Assembly: GCA_021156105.1 (NCBI GenBank)
Contig: JAJNBD010000006.1
Span: forward strand, 80,927 to 144,926
Length of the DNA: 64,000 nucleotides
Reading direction: 5' to 3'
DNA from: Gammaproteobacteria bacterium
Lineage (GTDB): Bacteria > Pseudomonadota > Gammaproteobacteria > CAISUE01
How positions within the stretch are numbered: the stretch's first letter is position 1; each line of letters opens with the position of its first letter. The translations under genes were made by a program, and so were the position numbers. Shown piece by piece: positions 54,708 through 63,101 of the stretch. Under the pieces are notes generated by a model that saw only the letters and a list, made by a program, of their open reading frames with translations, was not told the origin of the DNA and ran no database searches.

Positions 54708-56360
54708 CTAACGGCGGAATCTTGTTTCAGGCAATTCAGTTGGCTCAATATCGCTTGGGTTTTTTTTGCTTAACCAACCAGTGAAAGTATCAGCAACCTT
54801 TTTACCTACTACGCCACCAAAAAAACCTGCCGTTACAGAAACTGCCGCTTGCGTTATGCTTTGTGAAAACTGAGCTGCTACGCTTATTGCGCAACTAAGC
54901 CCTTTTACCATAGCCGTTGTTTTTGGTGATGCCTGTTGAATGGCATGAGTCAGCAAAGTTGTTGCAACTGGCAATACTGCTTGACGAGCAAAGGCGGTGT
55001 TATCTTCAGCAAAGCAATATATCATTCCAGCAGTAACAGCTATATTTACAGCTAAAGCTTTCCATGCTTTATAAGGATCTTTTTTCCAATGTTGATCGGC
55101 GCACTCTGCTGCAAATCCATGCGCAAATCCACTTGCAAAACTTTTTGTTGGTAAACGACAAACTTCGTACACTTTGTCTAGGGTAAAATCCTTAAAATCC
55201 CATGGCGTAAGTTTAAATACACCTAGTAATCGAATATGGCATGAGCCGAGCTGAATGGTTGTTCCTTCAGGGTTGCTTGTAATATTCAGTGCTTCAAGGG
55301 AATCAACGTTCAATTGTGACAAATCAATCGTGTCATTACCCTGACAAAAATCTGTCACAATAACTTCTGTGGCTGTTGGTGTGATAATAATTGTATCTTG
55401 TCCTTCCCCTGTTGTAATTGTTACATGATCTGTTGCTGTAATATGGTCATTTCCTGCTCCGGTGACAATTTTTTCTACTTTAGAACCAAAAGCAAGCTGA
55501 AAAAATTGGTAGCCAACTTGAGAAACTTTTCCAGGCACATTACTAACCTCAACATCACCAGCATACTTATTTGTCTCTATCATATTATGACCACCACTAT
55601 CCCAGGCAGCCTCCAGAATAGGCTGCCCATTCTTTCCTGCACCATCAAATGCGTAAATGGTATCACCAGCCTGATGAGTCATATTTTTGCCATATAAATA
55701 CTGTAATGCTCTAACATCAAAAGCCATTGGTGTTTTACCAGCGCATTTGTGTGCTGTTCCATTAACAGAGCAAAACCCAACCTTAGAAGACATAATCGTG
55801 TTATAAGCAGTAAGTTCTTTTTGTGGTAAATAAGGTGGATGATCTGAAGGAACCGCTGGTTCGGGATGTTTGAGCCCTAGGGCATGGCAAACTTCATGAA
55901 GCAGAGCAGTATGCCAAAGATGGGATTTTATTTTATCAATAACTGTTCTATCAATAAAAATTATCAAACACGTTATTGGGCCAGATTGAGGAGGCCAAGG
56001 TACTGTTAAAAAACGTGATCCTCCTGTCGCAGACAAATAATCAACAGATGCAAGGAAAATACCATGTGTTTGTGCATTTCGTACGATTTGCTCTAGTTTA
56101 TCAACGCGACGAAATTCAATGGGAATCAATTCACTGATTGTATTAAACGCGAGCTTTACATTTTCCACTTGTTCTTCAGTCAATGAATAAATTTTACTAT
56201 ATCCCAAAGAAGCCAGTATATTACGGCTAAAAGGAGGAGGGTTTCCTGAAAAAAGAATGGTTTTATCTGAAGCAGATTGAGATTGCCAAGCCAAACCTGT
56301 TAGTAATGCGCTTATGCTTGAAGAAATGGATGAGTCAATTTTTATTGGAACTATTCGCAC
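54708..56360 (-). CDS. M10-type (serralysin-like) zinc metallopeptidase with C-terminal hydrophobic region
   Basis: 550 aa from a GTG start (56360) behind AAAGAG. Zinc site HEVCHALGLKHP (HExxHxxGxxH) near residue 155, then a Met-turn NTIMSSKVG. Residues about 215-370 resemble the serralysin M10 C-terminal/RTX region (MAFDVRALQYLYGKN, VEKIVTGAGNDHITATDHVT, GEGQDTIIITP) with decayed nonapeptides. Unlike serralysins, it continues about 150 residues with hydrophobic helices (AVNIAVTAGMIYCFAEDN, VSVTAGFFGGVVGKKVADTF) and lacks a type I secretion end. No signal peptide. A PmrA-like promoter suggests it is a type IV effector protease that may insert in a host membrane; that is inference. Confidence 0.8.
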   Translation of the reverse strand: MRIVPIKIDSSISSSISALLTGLAWQSQSASDKTILFSGNPPPFSRNILASLGYSKIYSLTEEQVENVKLAFNTISELIPIEFRRVDKLEQIVRNAQTHGIFLASVDYLSATGGSRFLTVPWPPQSGPITCLIIFIDRTVIDKIKSHLWHTALLHEVCHALGLKHPEPAVPSDHPPYLPQKELTAYNTIMSSKVGFCSVNGTAHKCAGKTPMAFDVRALQYLYGKNMTHQAGDTIYAFDGAGKNGQPILEAAWDSGGHNMIETNKYAGDVEVSNVPGKVSQVGYQFFQLAFGSKVEKIVTGAGNDHITATDHVTITTGEGQDTIIITPTATEVIVTDFCQGNDTIDLSQLNVDSLEALNITSNPEGTTIQLGSCHIRLLGVFKLTPWDFKDFTLDKVYEVCRLPTKSFASGFAHGFAAECADQHWKKDPYKAWKALAVNIAVTAGMIYCFAEDNTAFARQAVLPVATTLLTHAIQQASPKTTAMVKGLSCAISVAAQFSQSITQAAVSVTAGFFGGVVGKKVADTFTGWLSKKNPSDIEPTELPETRFRR

Positions 56361-56389
56361 AGTAAGAACTCTTTATTTTTATACAAAGT

Positions 56390-56423
56390 AGTATAGTGAA
56401 GGTGATATTAAGGAAAGCTTAAA
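56390..56423 (-). promoter_or_regulatory. PmrA-like box with -10 element
   Basis: Minus strand: TTTAA (56423-56419), GCTTTC, CTTAA (56412-56408), 12 nt, TATACT (56395-56390). The spacer has the central TT of the cTTAA-N2-TT-N2-cTTAA form. Confidence 0.68.
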
Positions 56424-56465
56424 CTTGTGTTTTTTTTGTATACGCTATGACTAGTGTAAGTGTTT

Positions 56466-57422
56466 TCAGACGCCGGTTGCTTCGTCCCAAATATGAATAT
56501 GTAAGCGTGGGGAAAAATTAAATTGATATTGTTTGCAGAGTTCTGCAAGCAATGCCAGTTTCTTTTGCATGTCCTTTAATGACCCGCCTTCTGGCATTAA
56601 CCAAATGCGTTGATTATCGATGTTGAATTTTTTTTGATATTGCTCAATGACTTCTTTCACATCTTTTTCATTTTGAATCACAAATTTAAAAATCGCTTGC
56701 GGCAAATTAACAAAGTGCTGTAGAACTTCTGGCCGATAAGCTTTTTCCCGTGGTTCTAAGCTTGAAGATAATTTTGGGCTTACGTTAAATTGGTTGACAC
56801 GATGAGAGAGAAATTCGTTAGGCAAAATTGTGCCATTGGTTTCGATTTCAATGTAAGGTAGTGCGTTTGTCTTTGCATCATGTGGTGGAGTGTCCGCCCC
56901 CTCATCCCCGGCCCTTCTCCCCTTGGGGGAGAAGGGTGACGAAAAAGTAGCCATTTCTCTCTCTTGTGGGGAGAGGGGTGGCGAAAAGGTAGTCATTTCT
57001 TTCTCTTGTGGGGAGAGGGGTAGCGGAAAGGAAGTCATCCCTCTCCCCACAGGGGAGAGGGACCGAGGGTGAGGGGGAAGATGTGGCACTAAATAAGAAA
57101 GAAACCCAGCTACTTTTTCTTGTTGCAGCAAAGGCTCTCCACCTGTGATTATTAAATGCGCGCCATGAATAAAAGTATTTAGCCAACCTTGAGTTTGCCA
57201 TTCATGAATCATTTGCTCAAACGTGTAAGGCTTACCTTTTTTCCAAACAAGTTTAGTATCACAACCTAAATGTTCGCCAGTTTCTGGTGCACGGTAAGAA
57301 AAACCAGAGCATTCTAAATTGCAAGCAGCTAAGCGTAAAAATACGGCAGGCCGGCCTACGGTGGGGCCTTCTCCTTGCAAGCTATAAAACATTTCACTGA
57401 CTACTAAACGCTCACTACTCAT
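56466..57422 (-). CDS. queE: 7-carboxy-7-deazaguanine synthase with in-frame repeat insert
   Basis: 318 aa from ATG 57422 (MSSERLVVSEMFYSLQGEGP); GAGAA lies before it. Radical SAM enzyme of queuosine synthesis. Cluster cysteines are in AACNLECSGFSYRAPETGEH then LGCDTK: an expanded C-x3-C-x14-C spacing instead of the usual CxxxCxxC. LIITGGEPLLQQ and IEIETNGTILPNEF are standard. Between them about 60 residues (PPHPRSLSPVGRG, then 14-residue units such as PLSPQEREMATFSS) are encoded by family C repeats (56895-57085). Downstream of the cytochrome c gene on the same strand. Confidence 0.9.
   Translation of the reverse strand: MSSERLVVSEMFYSLQGEGPTVGRPAVFLRLAACNLECSGFSYRAPETGEHLGCDTKLVWKKGKPYTFEQMIHEWQTQGWLNTFIHGAHLIITGGEPLLQQEKVAGFLSYLVPHLPPHPRSLSPVGRGMTSFPLPLSPQEKEMTTFSPPLSPQEREMATFSSPFSPKGRRAGDEGADTPPHDAKTNALPYIEIETNGTILPNEFLSHRVNQFNVSPKLSSSLEPREKAYRPEVLQHFVNLPQAIFKFVIQNEKDVKEVIEQYQKKFNIDNQRIWLMPEGGSLKDMQKKLALLAELCKQYQFNFSPRLHIHIWDEATGV
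56895..57085. repeat. family C array inside queE
   Basis: CGCCCCCTCATCCCCGGCCC at the left, then two 42-bp units (TCTTGTGGGGAGAGGGG near 56964 and 57006) and a closing GGGGAGAGGGACCGAGGGTG then AGGGGG with TGGCAC. 42 bp is 14 codons, so it remains in frame. Related to the arrays at 24125 and 27137. Confidence 0.88.
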
Positions 57423-57450
57423 GATGTTCTCGGCTTTAATGACAAAAGAT

Positions 57451-57936
57451 TTATTTGGCGCATGCGCTATCATCTTTACTGCTATTATCAATCATATAGT
57501 GAATAGCGTCTTCTATTTCATTTTGGCTGCAGTCTAAACACGTGCCTTTGGCTGGCATGAAGTTAAAACCATTCATCGCATGTTGTAAAAGCGTCTTCAT
57601 GCCTTTGGCTTTGCGAGGTTCCCAGGCGGATTTGCAACCAAATTTTGGTGAGCCTGCAGCACCTGTGCCATGACAAACTGTGCAATAGAGATTAAAAGTT
57701 TCATTGCCGCCACGCTCTGGTCTTGCTGCATCAGTAATGGTATTTTCAATTTTTTTTGCTTCACCCATGATGTCAACAATAGTAGGTGTTGCAAGGCGCT
57801 TGGCAATGGCCGCATAAGAATTATCTTCGCTGGCAAAAGCATTGCTGAATGCTATTACTGTGTATGCAAAAATCCAGGGCCAACTTTTTAAGCGAGCTTT
57901 TCTATATTGGCGGAGAGTGACAAGCAAGGCTTTCAT
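57451..57936 (-). CDS. c5-type cytochrome c, periplasmic or membrane-anchored
   Basis: 161 aa. ATG 57936 overlaps the stop of the SCO-like gene (TGATG). N-terminal anchor/signal SWPWIFAYTVIAFSNAFAS; single haem site LYCTVCHGTGAAGSP; distal Met in FNFMPAKGTCLDCSQNEIED with the extra Cys pair typical of cytochrome c5. Probable electron carrier to cytochrome oxidase. Last of the SURF1-SCO-cytochrome run. Confidence 0.9.
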   Translation of the reverse strand: MKALLVTLRQYRKARLKSWPWIFAYTVIAFSNAFASEDNSYAAIAKRLATPTIVDIMGEAKKIENTITDAARPERGGNETFNLYCTVCHGTGAAGSPKFGCKSAWEPRKAKGMKTLLQHAMNGFNFMPAKGTCLDCSQNEIEDAIHYMIDNSSKDDSACAK

Positions 57937-58532
57937 CACATATCCCCGATGCCTAACAAGTGATTTAAGTCATGATAAATATCTTCAGGATTAGTTTTGT
58001 CATCATAGCGCATCATAACGAAACCTCTTGGATCTGCTAAAAAGAATTGGCCATATAGCGAAGTTGTATTCACTAAGTCTGCTTGACTTAAGAATCTTGC
58101 TAAATCATTTTTAGACGTTTTTAAAAAGAAAGTGTGAGGAAATTGCTGGAAAATGCTTGCGCTAGGATTAGTTTGTGGACTAGGGTCGACTGCTACATAA
58201 GCGGTTAAGATATTATCTTGATATTTACCTAGCGCTTTGCGCACTTGGTTCATTTCATAGATGGCACGAATACAACGTTGATCACAGTTATCGCCTTTGA
58301 CATACATTAATACCCACTTGTTTTGCCAGTTTTTAGTATTGTAAGAGTTATTTAAAGTAACATCAGATAAGGGCAGTTGGCTGATGGGCAATACAGGGCG
58401 TATTAATGTGCCGCGATTAGTTGTGTGGCCAATCCAGTTTGTGTGGCGCTGAAAAATATACTGCGCAGTTAACAGGGGAATAATAAACAGCAACATGAGA
58501 AAGGCAAATAAATAGCCAGGTTTTTTAAGCAT
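57936..58532 (-). CDS. SCO-like thioredoxin-fold protein of cytochrome oxidase assembly
   Basis: 198 aa with an N-terminal membrane anchor (GYLFAFLMLLFIIPLLTAQY). A thioredoxin-like domain carries the copper-type CxxxC in VKGDNCDQRCIRAIYEMNQV; the later SCO His is not obvious, while LADPRGFVMMRYDD is the usual closing strand. This matches the SCO-related protein found next to surf1 in gammaproteobacteria. It lies 7 nt after surf1. Confidence 0.82.
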   Translation of the reverse strand: MLKKPGYLFAFLMLLFIIPLLTAQYIFQRHTNWIGHTTNRGTLIRPVLPISQLPLSDVTLNNSYNTKNWQNKWVLMYVKGDNCDQRCIRAIYEMNQVRKALGKYQDNILTAYVAVDPSPQTNPSASIFQQFPHTFFLKTSKNDLARFLSQADLVNTTSLYGQFFLADPRGFVMMRYDDKTNPEDIYHDLNHLLGIGDM

Positions 58533-58539
58533 AGTAATT

Positions 58540-59259
58540 TTAGTCTCTTGGGATTTTCTTTAAGTTCATCACGATATAAATAATTAACAGTAACACAGCA
58601 AACGCTAGCCATTGAAAGCAATAGCCTAAGCTTCGATCCGCCCATAAGTTAGGGGCTGACCATTGGCGTAAAAAGCCACTAGGCGCTTGAGGGGCTAATA
58701 AAATAATGTTTGCCGATAAAGGATAGCCTAATTGTTTAGATAAGATTTCAGGGCTAATACTCATAATTTTATACGGCCATTGTGATTGAGCTGGCTCAAT
58801 AATCGAACCAAGTATAAAACCTTTTTCTGGTTTAGTTAAAAATCCTGTGATTTGAATTTCCTGATTAGGTGAATTAATGTTTTGTAAAATTTGCCTTGAG
58901 GCATTGGCGGCGACAAAGCCGCGATCTACTAAGATAACTTGATTATTGGTAAGTTTAAGCGGTGTAATGACATCAAAGCCAACTTGACCATTATGAATTC
59001 GGTTGTCTAACAAAAATTGACGCGGATCATACTTGCCTGTTGCGATAACATGTTTAAAATTGATTTGCTGTTGATTCTCCGTTGTTAATAAGGGCACAGG
59101 CGAGGCAGCCATCTCAGCTGCGTATGATTCTTGCATAGCTTTTTTATAATGGTAACGGTGCCATTGCCAGATGCTGAGCTTGACAAATAATGCCAGCAGC
59201 ACTAAGGTTAGCAGCGTGGCCCAAATTGGGGGCGCAAAGCGGTAACGGTAAAAGTTCAT
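58540..59259 (-). CDS. SURF1-family cytochrome oxidase assembly protein
   Basis: 239 aa. Two membrane helices at the ends (PIWATLLTLVLLALFVKLSI and WLAFAVLLLIIYIVMNL) flank a periplasmic domain. Family signatures FLLDNRIHNGQVGFDVITPL, VILVDRGFVAANASR and the final LGYCFQWLAFA. It helps insert haem in cytochrome c oxidase. The cox structural genes are outside the window. Confidence 0.92.
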   Translation of the reverse strand: MNFYRYRFAPPIWATLLTLVLLALFVKLSIWQWHRYHYKKAMQESYAAEMAASPVPLLTTENQQQINFKHVIATGKYDPRQFLLDNRIHNGQVGFDVITPLKLTNNQVILVDRGFVAANASRQILQNINSPNQEIQITGFLTKPEKGFILGSIIEPAQSQWPYKIMSISPEILSKQLGYPLSANIILLAPQAPSGFLRQWSAPNLWADRSLGYCFQWLAFAVLLLIIYIVMNLKKIPRD

Positions 59260-59358
59260 AAGCTTCTTTTAGAAGTTAATAAAAAAATTCGTAGAGGCAG
59301 AGTGTGGTCTATCTCTGCCTCATTGTCCCATATTGCAAAAAAGGTTTTAAGGTTCTTT

Positions 59359-59595
59359 ATGCTCATCAAAATTATTATTTTACTCTTTTTAGCCGTTATT
59401 TTGTTCTGTTTAGGTAGCGCACTGTATTATTTATTATCGGGTAAAGGTGATTCTAGGCAGATGGTAAAGGCGCTAACAGCTCGAATCACCTTGTCTTTAA
59501 TCTTGTTTTTCTTATTAATTATTGGTTTCGCGACAGGCGTTATTCATCCTCATCCCTTCCAAATGTTTGTGCCAGTGACTCAGCAACAGGCTTGA
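59359..59595 (+). CDS. DUF2909 twin-transmembrane protein
   Basis: 78 aa from ATG 59359 (MLIKIIILLFLAVILFCLGS), with AAGG before it. Two membrane helices separated by a short loop YLLSGKGDSRQMVKALTARI, the family pattern of the small protein between ctaG/coxC and surf1 in oxidase clusters. Here it is divergent from surf1 and alone, so the cluster has been rearranged. Confidence 0.8.
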   Translation: MLIKIIILLFLAVILFCLGSALYYLLSGKGDSRQMVKALTARITLSLILFFLLIIGFATGVIHPHPFQMFVPVTQQQA

Positions 59596-59615
59596 TGTTA
59601 TCTAGCAAACATTAC

Positions 59616-59885
59616 TTATACACAACGCTTGGGTTTTGGTAAACCAGAAATCCAGCAAATTTGTTTCGGGCCGCCAGGAAATAAGTTTTGCAAATCCATA
59701 CTGGAAAACGCTGGCTGCTGGTTTTGCATATGTTTTACAATTAAGCGTTGGATAGGGGTATATTGATACTCTGCATAAAACTGGCGCGCAAAATGAATAA
59801 TTTCCCAATGTAAATTGGAAAGCGCTAATTTTTCTTCTGTTGCACGCGTAATCGCAAGATCACGCGTCCAATCATCTGATTCCAT
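59616..59885 (-). CDS. DsrC/TusE-like sulphur-relay protein, short N-terminus
   Basis: 89 aa against about 105-110 for relatives. Core LSNLHWEIIHFARQFYAEYQ and LFPGGPKQICWISGLPKPKR with the penultimate cysteine (CV end) and a second cysteine 11 residues before it, the DsrC-type pair. The first 15-20 residues of the family (xxxDxEGYL) are missing: the ATG is 1-2 nt past the stop of the DUF1761 gene. TusE is the likely role (2-thiouridine of tRNA), with tusBCD not visible. Confidence 0.85.
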   Translation of the reverse strand: MESDDWTRDLAITRATEEKLALSNLHWEIIHFARQFYAEYQYTPIQRLIVKHMQNQQPAFSSMDLQNLFPGGPKQICWISGLPKPKRCV

Positions 59886-59886
59886 A

Positions 59887-60279
59887 TTAATGCCACAAGC
59901 CTAAAATTAAACCATACAAAACAAATTGTAAGGTATGATAACCGCCATCAATTAAAAATAATTTAAAACTTTTACCCGCATAAGCATAATTTATGCCAAA
60001 GGAAGTCGCTCCCCAGGCAATTCCTGTGATCAAACCAATGGATAAGCCGGCCATTAGGGAAGGATTTGGGCCAAGAAACAGGGCAAAGACAAAGGCAGCT
60101 ACAAGCATTAATAAAATACTAATAATATAGGTGCTCATGCTATGCTGATCTTTCTTTTGTATACCTGCTTCCCGCAGCCAAGTATTTAAAAATAAAATGG
60201 GTGAATACCAAAGGCCGCCTAATAAAAAAGCTGCGAGTCCAGAGGCAATAACGGCCCAGAGATTGATATTAATTGACAT
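59887..60279 (-). CDS. DUF1761 membrane protein
   Basis: 130 aa, four predicted membrane helices. Family features: LLGGLWYSPILFLNTWLRE after helix 1, then GLITGIAWGATSFGINYAYA and LIDGGYHTLQFVLYGLILGL. Function unknown. The AGGAAC ribosome site precedes ATG 60279, and its stop abuts the TusE-like start. Confidence 0.88.
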   Translation of the reverse strand: MSININLWAVIASGLAAFLLGGLWYSPILFLNTWLREAGIQKKDQHSMSTYIISILLMLVAAFVFALFLGPNPSLMAGLSIGLITGIAWGATSFGINYAYAGKSFKLFLIDGGYHTLQFVLYGLILGLWH

Positions 60280-60326
60280 AACTTAAGTTCCTTAAATTCA
60301 AAGGCGCTATTAAGCACCAGTTAGTT

Positions 60327-61238
60327 TTAAATTAAACTTTCGCACACTATCACTTCCCAGTGCTTTTTGGCAAGTTTGGCTAATTGTTCGGCGCGTTCTT
60401 TTGAGGCTGTGGGCAAAAAGAGACAGCTTCCGGTACCCGTCAAACGTGCTGGTCCAAACTGGTTTAACCAATCAAGCGCTTCAGCAACTTCAGGGTATAA
60501 GCAACGAGCCAGCGTTTCACAGTCGTTATGCGTGAGCGAATAGAGTTGGTCCAAGTTTTTTGGCGTTTTAGTTGCAGCTTTTGCTTTACATCTTAGGTCT
60601 TCTGCAGCACAGTCGGCTTGTTCAGCTTCTGGCAAATGTAAGCCTAGTGCTTCATAAGTTAAGGGAGGGGTGTTTCTTGGTAACTCAGGATGAGAAAACA
60701 TTTGGCCTGTATTAATTTGGCACTGCGGTTTAATGATGAGGTAATGCTGCTTAGGTAATGAGATAGGGGAAAGTATTTCACCAATCCCTTCAGCCCAGGC
60801 ATTTTGATTTAATACAAAAATAGGTACATCCGCGCCTAAGCTTTTACCATGTGTAATTAAAGCTTCAAGTGGTAGCTGTAGATCCCATAATTGGTTTAAG
60901 CTACGTAAAACTGCGCCGGCGTCAGAGCTGCCTCCACCAAGCCCAGCACCAGTCGGAATTTTTTTATCCAAATGAATTCGCACACCTTGCTTTACTTGGT
61001 AAGTTTCTTGCAATAAACGCGCTGCGCGAAAGGCAAGGTTCTCCTCATTAGGAAAATGACAGTTTGGTGCGATCAATTCAATCAATGGGGTATCTAATTT
61101 TTCAAAAATTAACTGGTCACCAAAGTCTAAAAGTTGAAAAATTGTCTGTAAGCGATGCATACCATTTGGATTTCTACCCAAGATGTGCAAAAATAAATTA
61201 ATTTTTGCTGGCGCGAAACATTGGAGTGCTCCTTTCAT
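60327..61238 (-). CDS. ispE: 4-diphosphocytidyl-2-C-methyl-D-erythritol kinase
   Basis: 303 aa from ATG 61238 (MKGALQCFAPAKINLFLHIL), with AGGA 7 nt before it. GHMP kinase of the MEP isoprenoid pathway: PAKINLFLHI with the catalytic Lys, KIPTGAGLGGGSSDAGAVLR as ATP loop, LGADVPIFV with catalytic Asp, and ARLTGTGSCLFL. Its start is 1 nt from the start of the divergent MCE gene. Confidence 0.97.
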   Translation of the reverse strand: MKGALQCFAPAKINLFLHILGRNPNGMHRLQTIFQLLDFGDQLIFEKLDTPLIELIAPNCHFPNEENLAFRAARLLQETYQVKQGVRIHLDKKIPTGAGLGGGSSDAGAVLRSLNQLWDLQLPLEALITHGKSLGADVPIFVLNQNAWAEGIGEILSPISLPKQHYLIIKPQCQINTGQMFSHPELPRNTPPLTYEALGLHLPEAEQADCAAEDLRCKAKAATKTPKNLDQLYSLTHNDCETLARCLYPEVAEALDWLNQFGPARLTGTGSCLFLPTASKERAEQLAKLAKKHWEVIVCESLI

Positions 61239-61239
61239 T

Positions 61240-62022
61240 ATGAATCCTAAAGTCAATTATCTAGTAGTTGGTTTGTTCGTTATCGTTATAACAACAGCTA
61301 CACTTATTTTCGCATTATGGCTCGCATTTGGCTATGGGCAGCGGTCACAAGATACTTATTTGATTTATATGCAAGAGTCTGTCGCGGGTTTAAGTCAGGA
61401 TGCGGCAGTCAAATTTAATGGGGTTAATGTTGGCGTTATTAAAAATATTAGCCTTGATTCTAAAGATCCTTCCATCGTGATCATTACCCTTGGGGTAAAC
61501 CAAGGGACACCTGTTACGGCCGATACACGTGCGACGCTTATGTCACAAGGTTTAACAGGGTTAAGCTATATTAATCTTTCAGGGGGCAATCAGTATTCCG
61601 CGCCTTTAAAGGCTAAGCCAGGAGAAGATTATCCTGTGATTCCAACGAATCCTTCGTTGTTTGTGCGCTTAGACACCTCTATTAATAAACTCACCAATTC
61701 ATTAAGCAGTATTAATCATTCGATCAGTTATTTGTTACGGGATGAAAACCAGCGTTATGTCACAAGTATTTTAAAAAATACGGCGGATTTCAGTCAGTCG
61801 CTTGCAGATCATCGCTCGACTGTTGGTGAAGGGTTAGTGCAATTGCAGCAATCATTGAATAGCCTTAACACGCAAACATTGCCAACCGTGAATAATTCAT
61901 TGCAAATGACACAATCAATGTTGCCAGACATGCAAGCTTTTGTGCGGCAGATCTCAGAAGATCCTAGCGTATTACTGCGTGGTGAAGGGCAGCCAACATT
62001 AGGGCCGGGGGAGAAAAAATAA
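61240..62022 (+). CDS. MCE/MlaD-family lipid transport protein
   Basis: 260 aa from ATG 61240 (MNPKVNYLVVGLFVIVITTA); a longer reading from 61183 overlaps ispE. One N-terminal membrane helix, then the MCE beta domain (GLSQDAAVKFNGVNVGVIKN, TLMSQGLTGLSYINLSGG), then a helical C-terminal region. It passes phospholipids across the periplasm as part of an Mla/Pqi-type system. The ABC subunits are not adjacent in the window. The PqiC-like gene begins directly after its stop. Confidence 0.88.
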   Translation: MNPKVNYLVVGLFVIVITTATLIFALWLAFGYGQRSQDTYLIYMQESVAGLSQDAAVKFNGVNVGVIKNISLDSKDPSIVIITLGVNQGTPVTADTRATLMSQGLTGLSYINLSGGNQYSAPLKAKPGEDYPVIPTNPSLFVRLDTSINKLTNSLSSINHSISYLLRDENQRYVTSILKNTADFSQSLADHRSTVGEGLVQLQQSLNSLNTQTLPTVNNSLQMTQSMLPDMQAFVRQISEDPSVLLRGEGQPTLGPGEKK

Positions 62023-62676
62023 ATGTTTAAACTTCATACTTTGTTTAACGGTAAATTTCGTTTGTCTTTACAGGGCTTGGCCTTGGTGGCAGCTATTTCT
62101 TCTTTAACTGCTTGCGTTAATCTTGGGCCTGCGCCAAAAGAACATATTGAGTCCTATGTTTTAACTGTGCCAGACGCTGCTATGCCTGCTCAAAAATTAC
62201 CTATGCGACAAATTACGGTGCAAGTTGGTTTGGGGCAGGCAGTCGTGGGGTACCGGAGCGAAGGAATGGCATACCAGGATAAAGCTAACCAAGTGAATTA
62301 TTTTGCTTACCACCGCTGGCTTTCTCCTCCTGTAACAATGATCACGACTGAAATTGCTAAAGCCCTTAATCAAACCGGCGCTTATCAAGCGGTAGTTGCT
62401 GCACCTCTATATGCTGGCAATGTGACTTACCAAATTGGCGTCCAGCTATTGGCATTAAAGCAAGATTTCAGCGATAATAACACTCATAGCCAGGAGCGAT
62501 TAAGCTTACAAGTGGTTGTTGTACGTGTGAGTGATAATAAAACCATGGCAGCAAAAACATTTGAGACAAATGAGGAAGCTGCGCCAACGCCAGAAGGTGG
62601 GGTAGTGGCGGCTAACCAGGCTCTGGCAAGGTTAATACCTAGCATAATGCAGTTTGTTTTGAAGGAGGCGAGCTAA
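62023..62676 (+). CDS. ABC-type transport auxiliary lipoprotein, PqiC-like
   Basis: 217 aa. Signal ends LVAAISSLTACVN (lipobox LTAC, Cys about 30). Domain pattern SYVLTVPDAAMPAQKLPMRQ, GLGQAVVGYRSEGMAYQD, ending in FETNEEAAPTPEGGVVAANQ, as in the DUF330/PqiC family. Outer-membrane partner of MCE systems. Starts immediately at the end of the MCE gene (TAAATG). Confidence 0.87.
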   Translation: MFKLHTLFNGKFRLSLQGLALVAAISSLTACVNLGPAPKEHIESYVLTVPDAAMPAQKLPMRQITVQVGLGQAVVGYRSEGMAYQDKANQVNYFAYHRWLSPPVTMITTEIAKALNQTGAYQAVVAAPLYAGNVTYQIGVQLLALKQDFSDNNTHSQERLSLQVVVVRVSDNKTMAAKTFETNEEAAPTPEGGVVAANQALARLIPSIMQFVLKEAS

Positions 62677-62678
62677 AG

Positions 62679-63095
62679 ATGCCACTGAGCACGTTATTAA
62701 TCAATGATGTTCCCATTGAATGCGTTAACAAAGCTGCGGTGACTTATAAACTACCACCTGAATTAATTATTGCGGTTTTAAGAACTGAAAACGGCCGCAA
62801 GGATATGGCCAAGCCTAATAAAAATGGAACTTTTGATTATGGTCCTATGCAAATTAATACGATTTGGTTGAGCCAAATTCAGCAATATGGCTATACCAAA
62901 GACATGATTTTGCATAATCCTTGCTTAAATGTGTGGGTGGGAACTTGGATATTGGCACAACAAGTTGCGGCCAATCCAAATTTTTGGCGCGGTGTTGGCT
63001 CTTATCACTCGCGTACGCGATCTAAAAACGTGCCATATCAATATAAAGTTTGGCAAAACTATTTAACGCTGCATAACCTATTGCAAGCATCATGA
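62679..63095 (+). CDS. lytic transglycosylase-like protein, no signal peptide
   Basis: 138 aa SLT fold. Catalytic Glu in IIAVLRTENGRKDMAKPNKN, then FDYGPMQINTIWLSQIQQYG and RGVGSYHSRT, as in IagB/VirB1-type enzymes. A strong GAAGGAGG lies before ATG, 2 nt after the PqiC-like stop. The absence of a Sec signal is unusual for a periplasmic enzyme: it may use another route or be a specialised secretion accessory. Confidence 0.82.
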   Translation: MPLSTLLINDVPIECVNKAAVTYKLPPELIIAVLRTENGRKDMAKPNKNGTFDYGPMQINTIWLSQIQQYGYTKDMILHNPCLNVWVGTWILAQQVAANPNFWRGVGSYHSRTRSKNVPYQYKVWQNYLTLHNLLQAS

Positions 63096-63101
63096 ATCTT
63101 T

